A stretch of DNA of 64,000 bases from Paratinospora sagittata. Its lineage: Eukaryota; Streptophyta; Magnoliopsida; Ranunculales; Menispermaceae. The notes under the pieces are model-generated. The model was not told where the DNA came from and ran no database searches. It saw only the letters and a list, made by a program, of their open reading frames with translations. Shown here piece by piece: positions 32,957-45,900 of the stretch (positions are counted from its first letter, which is position 1; each line of letters starts with the position of its first letter). The stretch is from assembly GCA_035771175.1 (NCBI GenBank), contig CM069603.1:27496308-27560307 (forward strand), given 5' to 3'. The translations under genes and the position numbers were made by a program.

Positions 32957-35900
32957 ATGAGTCAAGAGACATATCATATACAAATCGAAGAACCAGTGGC
33001 TTCGTCGGAAACCTCCTATTATTAAGCGGGGAAGACCACCCAAGAAGAAAAAAAACTCAGCTCTGAAGTCTTCGAGGCTTAGCAACATTGAAAATAATGT
33101 TGAAAGGCTTTCCCAAATAGTGCTCAAGCAGCAGTGGGCACAGCGAATGGCCCCCCCTTCCGTGCCAGCACGCCAGGCAGACATCCAGAGAAACGAGGAA
33201 ATTCGTTGTCAGAGCATCAGTTCGTAGCCGAAGCCAACAAAAAGTTGTAGCCGACGCCCTGATGGGTCTAAACAAAAGTCTCTTTCAATCGGAGATCTTC
33301 GTCATTCCCTCGTAGCAAAAAAGAAGGACGACGAGCTAAGCCCCTCTCAAGTCCAGTCTACACGAAGGAAAAAGACTTGCCATCCTCCACCGAGGTCCGC
33401 ACTGTCAAGATCGGCCAGTATCAGGTCGGCCCCGAAGAAAACTCGATGATCCACCTCAGCTAGGTCAGCCCGACCGATTCACTCAAGATTGAACTGGTCA
33501 AAAGGAAGCGATCATGCTCAACGTTTTGAGGAGTAAAAAGATCTTCCCTCACCTTTTATGGAAGAAGTACTCCAGGTCCTATTCCCAAAGAATGTTAAAA
33601 CGGTTGAAGTCAAAACCTACAAGGGTAAAATTGATCCAAGGGAGCATGTCGAGAACTACAAATCGTGGATGAAACTCAAGGGATATGACAACACCATGAT
33701 GTGCAAAGGATTCCAAATTACCCTTGGAGGACCGACCAGGAAGTGGTATTAGAAACTAAAGCCAGGGTCTATCTGCTTGTTTGGATACTTGACTCACAAA
33801 TTCATCGAGCATTTTGCCGAGAAGAGGGAAAGAGAGAAGTCAGTGAACAGCTTGTTGGCCATTCGACAAAAACAAGGTGAGAGCTTAGAGGATTACCTAG
33901 AGCGATTTGACGACGCACGGGTCGAGGTAGACAATTGTGATGATGAAACCGCCATTACAACTTTTATGGCCGGTTTGAGGCCTGGGTGATTCCACTACTC
34001 ACTAGGAAAGAAGAAAGCTCGAACGTATAAAGAAATCCTAGATTGAGCTGAAAAATACATCAATGCAGACAAGCCAGCTGATGCCAAAAAGGAGGAAGAG
34101 GTTCCTTCCAAAAGCTCAAAAAAAGACAAGAAGAGAAAACAAGAGGATGATGTCACAGAAAATGACAGAAGAGGTAAAAGGTCTGACACGAATCAATGAA
34201 ATCAAAAGAGGAATCCTCATAATGTATATTCAACCTATCACTTCTAGCTACCTCAAGGGAGCATATCCTATTAGAAGTACAAGACAAAAATTACCTGAGA
34301 TCGACAAAGAAGCTAAGCACCTCAGCAGATCGGCGAGACAAGAAAAAGTATTGTCGATGCCACAAGGACCGTGACCATAACACGGATCAGTGTTATGACC
34401 TCAAGAAAGAAATTGAGACGTTGATCTGCCGAGGTCACCTCAAAAATAACATGAAGATCTCGGACGAGGGAAGAGCTCAATCACTTAAGCGAGGAAGATC
34501 ATAACTTTTTGGCAGTGACCTCAGCAAAACATCAAACTGGGCTTTAAAGGCTTACGCTCGAGTTACCCAAACCGATGTCATGAACATGTCTTGCCGACCA
34601 GAGAAACAAAGAAAAGCTAACTTTGTTATTACCTTCACGGAAGAAGAAACTCGAGACATATGTCGACCTCATGCCAATGCTTTGGTGGTGACAATGGACG
34701 TGACGAACTACAAAGTCCATTGAATCCTAGTTGACAATGGGAGCTCGGTCGATATCCTCTATTGGCCGATGTTAAAAAAATTAGGGCTTACGAAAGCTTA
34801 GCTCACCCCGGTCGATGTTCCGCTGATCAAATTTACAGGAGATGGAATAATGCCAGAAGGTAGGATTGTTCTTCCAGTCACAGCAGAAGAAAAAGAACCC
34901 ATAGCCACAGTCATGGTGGAATTCCTTATTGTGAAGGGTCCCTCTGTCTACAACGCTATTGTAGGCCGACCTTTTCTCAATGACCTAAAAGTCGTGGTAT
35001 CTACGTACCACCTCGCGCTAAAGTTTCCAGCAGAGCATGGGGTAGGTGTAGTACGAGGAAGTCAAAATGAATCGAGATAATGCTACGCCATGGCAATGAA
35101 AAGCAAAAGCTAGGGTGGGCCGAGCTTCTGACCTACCGTGGAAGAACTCATGCAAGTCGATGTAGTCCCTGATCACGACCTGGACCCGAGGGAGGATACT
35201 CCCAGCCTTGAAGCTCAAGATGAATGGAGAGAAGTCCCAATCACCAAAGATCCAGCCAAAACAGTCAAGGTTGGAATCGAGATGGACTCGGCCCTAGCAG
35301 ACCAAGCCATCCAAGTTTTGAAGGAATTCAAAGATATTTTTGTTTGGTCTAATGATGACATGCCAAGTATCTCCTCCAATGTGATCATTCACCGTCTCAA
35401 CACGGATCATAAGATAACACCGGTACGATAAAAGAGAAGAGTTTTGAGTGCTGAGCGAGCTCAAGCCCTCAAAGAAGAGGTCGACAAGCTCATCCGAGCT
35501 CAGTTCTTCCGAGAGGTGTCGTACCCAGACTAGTTAGCTAATGTTGTGATGGTGAAGAAGTCGAACGAGAAATGAAGGACATGTGTTGACTTTACAGATC
35601 TAAACAAGGCATGCCCGAAGGATAGCTTTCCGCTCCCAAGGATAGATCAACTCATCGACGCTACAACAAGTCATGAGCTACTTAGCTTCATGGATGCATA
35701 CTCAAGGTACAATCAGATCATTATGTACCACCGAGATGAAGAGAAAACTTCATTCATTACTGACCAAGGTCTATACTGTTACAAAGTTATATCTTTTGGA
35801 TTGAAGAATGCATGAGCTACATACCAAATATTGGTAAATCGTGTGTTCGAGGAAAAGATTATAGTGAAGTCTATCTTGATGACATGCTCATAAAAAGTGT

Positions 35901-37017
35901 CAGGTCGGTAACTCATCCAAATGACCTTAGAGGTGTTTTTGCAACCATCTGACACTACAACATGAGACTTAATTTGAGCAAGTGTACTTCCAGAGTTACC
36001 GCTGAAAAATTCCTAAGTTTTCTTGTCAATCAAAGAGGGATCGAGGCAAACCTAGGAGCAATCATAGAGATAAAGTCGTCGTGGACCATAGAGGAAGTGC
36101 AGCGTTTGACGGGATGTATCGCCTCACTTAACAGATTTATATCGAAGTCCACGGATAAATGTCTCCCCTTCTTCAAGTTAATAAAAAAGAAGGTCATTGA
36201 ATGGGATGACGAATGCGAACGAGCTTTTCAAGAGCTGAAGACCTACTTCAACTCATTTCCTCTGTTGTCAAAACTTGTTCCATGAGAGAAGCTCTTCATG
36301 TACTTGTTTATTTCAGATATAGTTGTGAGCTCAGCTCTGGTCAGGGAGGAGAAAGGCATTCAGAGGCATGTCTACTATGTAAGCAAGTCTCTGCTCGACG
36401 CAGAAACGAGGTACACCGAAATGGAGAAGCTCGTCCTCACCTTAATCACCTCAGCTCGGAAGTTTAGACCATATTTTCAGGCACATACAGTAGTTGTGCT
36501 TACACGACAACAGTTGCGGCAAATATTGTTGAAGCCAGAGACCTCGGGATGGTTGGCAAAGTGGGTTGTTGAGCTCAGCGAGTTCGACATGAAGTACCAT
36601 CCAAGGATGTCTATCCAAGGTCAAGCACTGGCAAGTTTTGTGAAGGAGTTCTTATTTAAATAGAAGGAAGAGAATGATATCGATGTCGAGCCCAGTCTAA
36701 CATGGAAACTGTTTGTCAACGGTTCATCATGCAAATAGGGAAGTGGAACTGGCATCATTTTAGTTTGACCAAATGGAGACAAACACCTTGTAGCTCTCTG
36801 TTATGGATTTTCGGCCTCGAATAATGAGTCCAAGTATGAAGCTCTTTTAGCAAGACTATGAATGGAGCTCAACTGGGGGTACACAAAGTAGCAATATGTT
36901 GTGATTTGCAACTTGTTGTGGGCCAAGTCTCCGCCGAGTATCAGGCAAAAGACGAGCACATGCAAGCCTACCTACAGATAGTGAAAGAGTTGCTCACCAA
37001 ATTTGAAGAACATGAGG
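32957..37017 (+). pseudogene. Tat-type gypsy gag-pol, heavily decayed, 3' part missing
   Basis: Gag motifs are seen at 33558-33989 (KGKIDPREHVENYKSWM, EHFAEKREREKSVNSLLAIR, ESLEDYLERFDDARV). Protease (LVDNGSSVDIL) is near 34730. RT motifs (CVDFTDLNKACPKDSFPLP, FMDAYSRYNQI, a YLDDML with a frameshift) lie at 35580-35890. A first RNase H is at 36200-36660. A second RNase H of the kind typical of Tat elements follows (SSNNESKYEALLA-like) near 36700-36860. Dozens of stops break the frames. Integrase and the 3' LTR are absent because another LTR begins at 37018. It is much older than the other retroelements here. Confidence 0.75.
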
Positions 37018-38335
37018 TGTCACATCCCGTCCGGACGCCGCTAGACCGGCGGAACACTCACAGGCGGGGTGCGATGCAGTTACAATAGAAATCAGATGCG
37101 CCGGAACACAACATAAGGACAAAATATTTTCTTTTCATTAATTATAAGATTTTGATACAAAATGTAGGCAGTCCAAAGATTGTCAATATAGGGAACATAG
37201 TCCCAACAAAATTACCCTAGTTACTCGCATAGGGTTCTCACGAGGGCCCATGTACCTCCGCCCAGATCTACCTCAAGCTCCTAAAAAGTGGTTAGTAACG
37301 GGATGAGCCATCGCCCAGTGGGTGAAACTGATATTATGTGGATTATGACAATTTATAAAGAGAACATCATCATCATAACAATCAGATAAGCACAATATAT
37401 CATCAATAGCAATACCTCAATTTAGTGGACACTCATAACGCATCGTCTCGTAAGGGGGGTCGTGGACGTGTACCATCTTGGGATCACGTTATGCGTCCAT
37501 CACCAGGGAAATATATAACAATTAGCATGGTACAACTCCGTTTGCACATCTCCTTTTTGGCTGACACAATAAAGTTTACAGCAGAGATGTACCACATAGA
37601 GTTGACTCAGTCAAGTGGGAAATTATGCACCAATAATCAATCATTAGGCCACGAGTGACTTGCGTCCCTAGATGGTTATGTTGTCTACTAATATTCTACG
37701 CATGGATATGATGTATGAATGTGTGTGTAGGTTTAGTCTCAATTTTCTACACAGGTATGAATGCCTACTGCATATGTACGGCAACTCTTGAGTCCATTGG
37801 AGAGGCATTATTAAAAATCTAGTCATACCTCCACGAAGTGCACAACTTTTAATAAAACCAACAAGACCAGTCCCCAGACTGAGAGGTGGGTCATAATGGA
37901 CACTTTTAATACACCAAATCTTCTAGAGCAGCAAATTGCCTCCCTTTCACTATTTTAAGTTACCGGAGACAAGACTTAGTTTGGCCAGTAAAATTAATTG
38001 CTAATCCAGCAGAGTAACGACATGACATTTGGATTACATTTACCAAGATGTGAGTATAGTCTAAGCATAATGGAATTTGTGTAATAATGTGAATATCAGA
38101 CATAATAATAATGTATGAAAACTTTATAAAGGGCATAAGACACGCAAACCTAAGTTTCGCTTCCCACCTTTAAATTGGGCGTTTTATGTTCTACGCTCTT
38201 CGTCGAGCAGCAGCTCCGCACCACACAAATGGAGAGTCTCTGAAAGAAAGAATCTCAAAAGAGATAGAGAGAGAAAAAGAGAGAGAGAGAGAGAGAGTTC
38301 AAGGAGGGGGGGGAGAAATGAAGAGTTCAAGTTGA
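37018..38335 (-). mobile_element. Truncated LTR, gypsy family A (diverged)
   Basis: It starts TGTCACATCCCGTCCGGACG like the 3' LTR at 6070 and stays related up to the CACGCAAACCTAAGTTTCGC region near 38140. Instead of the AACGTT repeats and the far end it runs into a GA-rich tract (38262-38302) and hAT-like AACCCAACCC repeats. It interrupts the Tat-type pol. Confidence 0.65.
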
Positions 38336-39424
38336 AAATTTTTAACCAAACCCAACCCAATAGACCTCTTAAACCCAACCCAACCCAACTCAACAACTTC
38401 AGGTTGGTTTGGGTTGAGTTGATCGAGTTAATCTACTAATATATTGATCATAAAATTGCATAATCTACATAAAATATCTATAGATTATAAATAACATTTT
38501 ATAAAATTATTTCTAATTCAAATGCAATTATTGTAATAGTTATTAAGATTTTTTTATACTATTCACATCATGACATTTTGGCTAATTCAATCATGGTGAG
38601 TGTTAATGACAAAAATAATAAATAGAGTAATACCTATTATTTTTTATTAGTTCAGGTTGGTTTGGGTTAGTTATAAAATCTTGACCCAATCCAAACAAGA
38701 TCAAGTTATAAATTTTTAAACCCAACCTAACCCAATTTCACATATAAACCCAACCCAACTCAAAAGGTTCGGGTTGATCGGATTAATCGGGTTGATTGGT
38801 AGGATGAACACCATATCGAACATGACAGAACTGAAGGATTTTGTTATGTCTTTTCCGACAGAACAAACCAAAAAAAAATATTTTTTTATTTTATTCTTGG
38901 TACGGTTTGGTCTTGTGTGATAGAACTGAAGCTCTTGGTTCTATCACGCAAGACAGAACCATACCACAAAATTTTTCAATTTTGTTTAATGCATAAAAAA
39001 TAAAAATAAAAAACTCACCTTAAAATGATGTGCTTCATCTTCTAAACTTGAACCAACCCAAACAAGATCAAGTTATAAATTTTTAGACTACCAACCCAAC
39101 CCAATTTGATATATAAACCCAACCCCAACCCTAAAGGTTTAGGTTGATTGGGTTAAATAGGTTGGTCGATAGGATGAACACCCCTATCAGACAAGAATGG
39201 TTTTGTTCTGTCCTTTTCGCCAGAACAAACCAAAAAAAATGTTTTATTTTATTTTATTTTATTCCTGGTATGGTTTGGTCTTGTGTGACAGAACCGAAGC
39301 TCTTGGTCACGCAAGACAAAACCATACCATGAATTTTTTCAAGAAAAAAACTTTTTAATGCATAAAAAATAAAAAATAAAAACTCGCCTTAAAATGATGT
39401 GCTTCGTTTTCTAAACTTGAATCT
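38336..39424. repeat. hAT-like repeats with a tandem duplication of about 370 bp
   Basis: Stretches rich in AACCCAACCC and its complement resemble the MITE at 5070-5834. The end-like GGTAGGATGAACACC occurs near 38792, and GATAGGATGAACACCCCTA near 39168. Each is followed by the same roughly 245-bp sequence (GACAGAACTGAAG..., TGGTTTGGTCTTGTGTGA, AAAATGATGTGCTTC). The unit therefore spans about 38685-39050 and 39052-39424. No gene is seen. Confidence 0.6.
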
Positions 39425-39491
39425 TTCGCCATTGAAAAAGGAGATTGCAAATGAAAGAAGATGAGGGTGAGAATGGTGGTGGGTAGGGTTA

Positions 39492-42213
39492 TGTCACGAC
39501 CCACGAGCTGTGACGTCATGACCGGCACGAAATCTCATGTATATCCTCCTTCGACATATACGGCATCCCGATAAGCCTTCTAATACACACCATAATCCCA
39601 AATACACAACAACAAACACATGGACACACATAAGATCATCATTATAAAACATACCCAAAATGACAATCATAATTTTTTTTTCCTCCAAGTCCAAAGTGTT
39701 TAAAAATACAAAATATACTTAACCATAAGTATAAACTCAACTAAATGTTAAGTATAAGCATTAGGTATTACATAGTACAATTTATCAAAATAAATGCGGA
39801 AAAGTATTAAACACCTACGTCAACAAAAGTACGGGAATGCTTCGTAGCTAAACTTCCCCCTTCCCCTTCCTATCCGATCCTGAAAAGATAAAGATGAGGA
39901 TGAGCTACAACAAGCTCAGTGAATGTTCTATACAAGTGACAACTTATATATGCATTTAATTAAAACATTGCAAGATCATTAAAACCATTTAAATAACATG
40001 AGTATAAGCAAGATTACATACATGCCAATATAATGTATCATGTCATAAATAAGACAATGCATATCATTTTATAAACATGCATATGCAACCTAAACATCTC
40101 CTGAGTAAGAATCGATACAAGGGTCATGTGTGCGCGAAACCCATGCCCGATCGACTTCTTACCCGTATTTATTAGGAATTCCAATAGGTCGGGCATGTCA
40201 CCGGGATCAATCCTTTCTCAGAGATCCCGTCTGCACCTATTATTGAAACCCTCTGCAAGGTCCACAATTGAGGATTTTTGGTCGGCCCAATGAGATTCCA
40301 TAAGAATCCCAAGCTTAGGGAATGCAACATAACTCTATTATTTTCCAAACTGACTATGCTCAAATACAATTCATGAATTTAATAAAATGATGCATACTAC
40401 ATTAGATAAGCATTTAAAATATTTTATATTACAATGCCACATATAAAATTCACAAGTAAATGAACACTCACAACTTGATTGGCTAGACATAGCCAATCCA
40501 ATTTTCAATTCCAAAAAGCACTAAGATGCCACAATTACCCAATGCAACTCAATCCTCAATTGGCTTATTTGGTTAACTTAGATCATTCACAAATCCTGAA
40601 ACATACATGGTTTATGCCAAAATTGAAAATTAGTCCAAGTATGTCAACTAACCATGTTTTAACCCAAATCAAATGTCAATTAAGATTCTAAAATGGTCCT
40701 ACACATGAGTCAATCTCATATTGCCCAATTTAACCATTTAATACCCAATTAACTCACATTTAGCCCAATTGAATACAATAGGTTGATCTAACCACTATAA
40801 TATATGACATTCAATCATAAATAGGGTTAATTAGACTAATTGCAAGTTAATTTGACCAATTGACATCAATTACGTCAAAATCTCCAAATTTGGGCAAATT
40901 CCCAAATTACATGCTATTTCTCAAATTACAAGGCCTAGGCCAAAATTGCACTACACCTAGGGTTTTCAGCCATCAAGATCAGTAAATTAGACCACCATAA
41001 CACCACATTTACCCATCTATTCATCATACATTACATGCAAATCCAATGACAAACCCTAAGTCCAAAAATCCTAGTTTTGGTCAATACACATAACCACTCC
41101 AATTTCTTGCTAAAAATTGGGGGTTTTACCTTCAGTGGGTTCTCATTGGCCTCTAATCAAATATATATGACATGCAAATCCTAACTTCCAAGATGTGTTC
41201 TTTCAACACCCTCCACAAATTTCAAGATTCATGGGTGGAAACACACCATTTGGGGTTGTTATAGGTTAGGGAAGGTCATTAGCATCATAAACAAGCATAT
41301 AATAGCCTAAACATGTAAACCATAGGTCAAGAACCCACCAAATCCGGATTCATACAAACCCTAGGTCAAAATAAAACTTGCAAACACACATGAAAGAGAT
41401 AGAAGGAAGAAAATGAGGAAGAAATGCAAACCTTAGAGGGATTTTGGGCAAGAATCACCCAAACCCTAGCAATTTCTCTCCCTTTTTTCTTCTCCTCTTC
41501 TTTTCCTCTTCTCCAAGCTCCTTTCCCCCTCTTCTAAGTGAAAATGAGCAAGTGTGCCGAAAATTAGAGTGTGGTTGCTTTTATAGAAAATTTTGGGCCC
41601 ACAAGAAAAAACCACTTAAATAAAAGGAACATTTTTTCTGTTGCAATTACTTGTACTTAGATAATCAATTTCTTGCAAAAGATTCATCAATTTAACATCT
41701 TAACCGCTCTGAAATTTTATGAGTTAGTTAAAAATCTTATGATAAAATTTCAGCTCAATCCAACGGTGGGATTGAGAGATCCAACCATTTGATCAAAACT
41801 GCGCAAGAAAATCCACAAATCCATAAAATAATGTTTTGAGTCTTATATCTCACAGTAAACAACTTCGATCAAGATCTTCACCGTCCATAATGAAGATCTA
41901 TTAAAGAAGAATAAGCTGAAAAACTTTTAGTTCAATCTGACCACAGATCTAGGAGATGAAGCCATTGATGTAATCGATGACAGAAATTTCTTCCTCCATG
42001 GAGCAAGCTCCACTGATCCAAAACATTATTTTCGACATGTTTCGACATCGGGCAGGTCTCTGATCATTCCAAAACTTTATGCACACATTAAATAACTTAA
42101 AAACATGCAAAAACACTCGAACCAACATATGTCGAGCATCAAATACGTATACGTATACATATATAGATATTCTACGGGTCAAAATAACGTCATCCTAAGG
42201 TATGAATGTTACA
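39492..42213 (-). mobile_element. Long solo LTR of a gypsy element, about 2.7 kb
   Basis: The ends are TGTCACGACCC and GAATGTTACA, so on the minus strand it begins TGTAACATTC, a common start of long gypsy LTRs. A minus-strand TATA box (CTATAAAAGC) lies near 41584, followed by a CT/GA-rich leader-like region. No internal sequence is attached. The 5-bp flanks GGTTA and TATTA do not match well, so the boundaries are not proven. Confidence 0.55.
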
Positions 42214-42399
42214 TATTAGCTGCTGATTTGGAAGAAAATAGAAAAATAAAATAGTGTAAGGGTATTTTGGTCCAATCGTTGGAGGGTATTATTAAAATTG
42301 CATTTTTTTTTTGTTTTTTGTGAGTAAGGATAGGAATTTGGTGGGTTACAAATAGCAACTCACTGTAATAGTATAGATAGATAGTAAAGAATTTACATT

Positions 42400-42604
42400 A
42401 CCAACATGAGGTTGGTTCGTTGGATGAGGAGCGCACCTTAAGGCGGTTGACAGACTCACATCGCGAGTTTGAGCCCACCTTTGACATACTCTTGTTGGGA
42501 GGGCCGCCTAAAAATTACCTCTGTAGTGTCCGAAGTCTAGGAAAATTAATCTCGTCCTTTGGGGAAGGAGGACACCTCCTTGCTTCGAAAACCGTAACCA
42601 AAAA
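42400..42604 (+). repeat. tRNA-derived SINE (copy 3), intact
   Basis: It begins CCAACATGAGGTTGGTTCGT, has a box-B-like GAGTTTGAGCCC, and ends GGAGGACACCTCC...AACCAAAAAA. It is flanked by AAAGAATTTACATT (42386-42399) and AAAGAATTTCCATT (42605-42618), a 14-bp target duplication with one change. It lies about 380 bp upstream of the MIC60 start codon. Confidence 0.7.
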
Positions 42605-42618
42605 AAAGAATTTCCATT

Positions 42619-42982
42619 TATTGATGCTATAAAAATGTTTTGTAATAATAGTATCATTATTTATTGCATCTTATTTTGGATTTAATGAAAAATGAAAACT
42701 AAAAAAAAATTCTAATCAAACCTGGTTCTGGCAGACCCGCCTTCCACCGTCTTCGGTCGGAAGAACTCAATTTTATTGCGCTCATCTCAGACATAAACAA
42801 ACATACTTCAACGCCTTCCATGCTCGGAGAAGAAGAAGAAGGAGAAGACGAAGCAGCAGCGATTGCTATTAATATATATCTAATACCTATCCACAGAAAC
42901 CCAACCCTATTTTACTCAAAATTAATCTTCACAATTTTGTTCTTTTCCCCTCATTTCCATTAAAACACCAATATACGAAACG
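42619..42982 (+). promoter_or_regulatory. Upstream region and 5' leader of MIC60
   Basis: The stretch contains GAAGAAGAAGAAGGAGAAGA near 42829 and an AT-rich TTAATATATATC near 42869, followed by CT-rich leader-like DNA up to the start codon. I cannot place the transcription start. The SINE just upstream limits the space for a proximal promoter. Confidence 0.35.
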
Positions 42983-45900
42983 ATGATGCGAAGGTTAGAA
43001 TCAGTCTCTCTCTTAGCTCTCCTCTAACATTTAATCACTATCTGCTATTACATTCTAGGGTTTGTAGCTGAAAATTACTGTAAAATTCGCTCTTTACTTC
43101 ACGTTTTCAGGTGCATTTTGGAGTTATCATCACGCCGATCCCTCTTTCGCCTCCCGAGCCGGTGCACAACTCAGGCATGTATAATATAATATCTCAGCCT
43201 AATTGTTCAAACAAAATCAGAAAATTTTCTTCTTGGATGCACTTATTTACGCTTATTTTTGTTATTTAATGTTGGGTTTACAGCAGACGCCTTATTTCCT
43301 TTTGTCAAGAAAGGGAATTTCGGCATCTTCGCGACAAAATGTACCTACTAAAAAGCCATCTGAGACCAATAATAAACCGGCTGAATCCGGAAGCCTATTT
43401 CCCAAGTTTGTTGTTGCAACAGTTGCAGTTGGCGCTGCTGTTCTAGCAGCTTACCAAACTGGATTTTTAGGTAAACTTAAAGTTAAAGAAGAGGAGCCAT
43501 CGGTAGAGTCAATTAGCTCCGATATCGGCAAGGAGGTTCCAAGAGATGTCAAAAATTTGAAAGAGGTTGAGAAGGAAGTTGGCCCGGATCGTCTTGATTT
43601 AGGAGGATTGAGTGGGCGAGAGGATGGTGTTGAGAAAAGTAAAGATGGTGTAGACGTTCCGCGTTTGGAGGAATCTGTTAAGGTTGAGGGTGACAGTGAG
43701 GTTCAAGATGGATTGAATGTGACACTTGAAGAGGATGGGAAAGACGAACAACAGGGATTGCCGAGTTTGTCTGAGGTTAATGTAGCATCTGATGAGCAAA
43801 ATAGTAATCTTTTTGAAGCACCACCGTCTGAAGAAAAAGAAGGATTGGGGAATGTGAGTAGTGGAGTGGAGCAGAATGAGGGAGTGAGTGATTTACCTGT
43901 TCCTCAAGAAGCAGAGACAAAGGGAATAACTCACATTGAGCCAGAAGTTACGCAGTCCGATCATGTAAACTTGGAGAATTTGCCTGAGGTATGTACTATC
44001 TTTCCTTCTTTTTTCATTTCTTCCCTCTTATGCTTTATGCCCACTAATGTTTATTTTTTGTTGTCTTCATTTATATGTATGTACATGACGTGATTCATTG
44101 AAGTTAAAACGTATGCATGTTGCACTTACCTATCAAATTCTAAAGAATTTATTGAGAATAAACAATTGTTGCTTTATTGGTTATTTTTGTTGCTTGAATA
44201 AGCCATGACTTGATAATAATCCCTATACTAATCTAATTGATAATATTACAATCTTCACAATCATATTTTTGAGTGCAATCCAACTCCTAAACTTGTGATT
44301 ACAATCTATTTCCTTAGTAAGATGCAGACCAATGTCAGAATTTTTATTTAAACACACCAAAAGTGGTGGCTGCATGCCTGCAAAAAGTTTTCTACTTCCA
44401 CTATTTCTCTTTTTCTATTATCTCCCCCATTTTTTCCCTGCTCTTTAATTTATCTTGTGGGAAGTAATGATGTTGCGAGTCCCGCATTGCTTGGCAGGGA
44501 AAAATTTGTGAGCCATATATATGAGATTCTCTAACCATTCTCAACTCATTTTTTAAGAGCCCAAGTTGTAAGGAAGCAAAACAGGGCATCACGAGTCAAG
44601 AAGTGAACAATATTGGGTTGCAAGGTGTTGCGACAAATGATATTAAAGCCAATCCCGTTTAGAAGTGTGTCCACAAGGGCAGTGTCACAATGCCTTAGAG
44701 ATAGAAGTTTGTGAGCCATATATGGAGACTTTCTATTCCCTATCGAGGGCTTTAAAAGCATAAGTTGTGAGAAAGCAAAAATGGGGGTCGAATGAGTTTG
44801 GAATTGGACTATATTGGGTAGCAAAGGTTCAGGAAAAGATCAATCTAGATAAAGTGCTGAAATGCTTGTAAAGTTTTTGGCGATAATGAACACCGCTAAA
44901 ACTTAAGTAAAATTTATAGGATGACCTCAAGACTGGTCTTGTTCTATGGAGTAGAATAAGAATTTTGCAGCTAAGAAACAATTAGTATATAGAATGTGTG
45001 TAGCTAAATTGAGGAGGTTTAGATGGATTTATTGTGGAATTAAAATGGATAAGGTCAGATCAGATTTGAAGTCATTTACGGGAGCTTTAGGGTGGCAGCA
45101 ATTGGAGGTAAGATGATTGTTTGCCTGTGTGAGTCAAAGACTAATGACTATACTAGCGGGAGGAAATGAGATGGCTCAAGTTGAAAGCTAAAAGGGATAA
45201 ATTCAGTTGAAGTAGTGAGAAAGTTAATGGTGCCTTTGATTTTATGATATGAACATATACCCCAAAAATGGGGTTGAATGGTGGAAGAAGATTCACATAG
45301 ATAATGTCAAGTAGTTGGGAGTTGCGACTTGGAATAAGGCTTTATGATTTCATGCTGCTTCTCCTTATTTATCTTCAGAAAGGTGCTAGTCAGAATGATT
45401 AATCTAAATAGAGCTTGGCTACTTATGTGTTCTCAACTTAACTTAATTCAACTAAGCCTATTCCCTACTACATGGGGGTAGGCTGCCTTCTTATGTCTAA
45501 TTGTTTAGAAATAAAAGGGTAAACATTCCACATCTTAAATTCAATGGGATCAGTTTACAAAAAAGAGAAAATGGGCAATGATATCCAATAATGGAGTGAA
45601 AGAAATCTATGAACCAGTTACTATACTCATTTTAGATGGATACGATTATAATTATATATAGACTTAGCATAGATAATCTGCAACATTTACACTTGTAATT
45701 TTGCTTGTGAATAGCATATGTAATGTGCAAGTAACTATTGTGCCAATTCTAATTATCATGCCAGTGTTTCTCAACTTGTATCTTCTTTATTGTTTTGCAG
45801 AGATATCTGCTTCTGTGTTTTTCTTTTTGATGAATTTTCAGTTGATTTTCTTATGCAGGGTTCTCCAATTAATAACACAGATTCTTCAGGTTCCCTTCTT

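Noticed and set aside
32466..33275. Short minus-strand ORFs
   Set aside because: They lie across the LTR and start of the plus-strand Tat-type element and match no domain.
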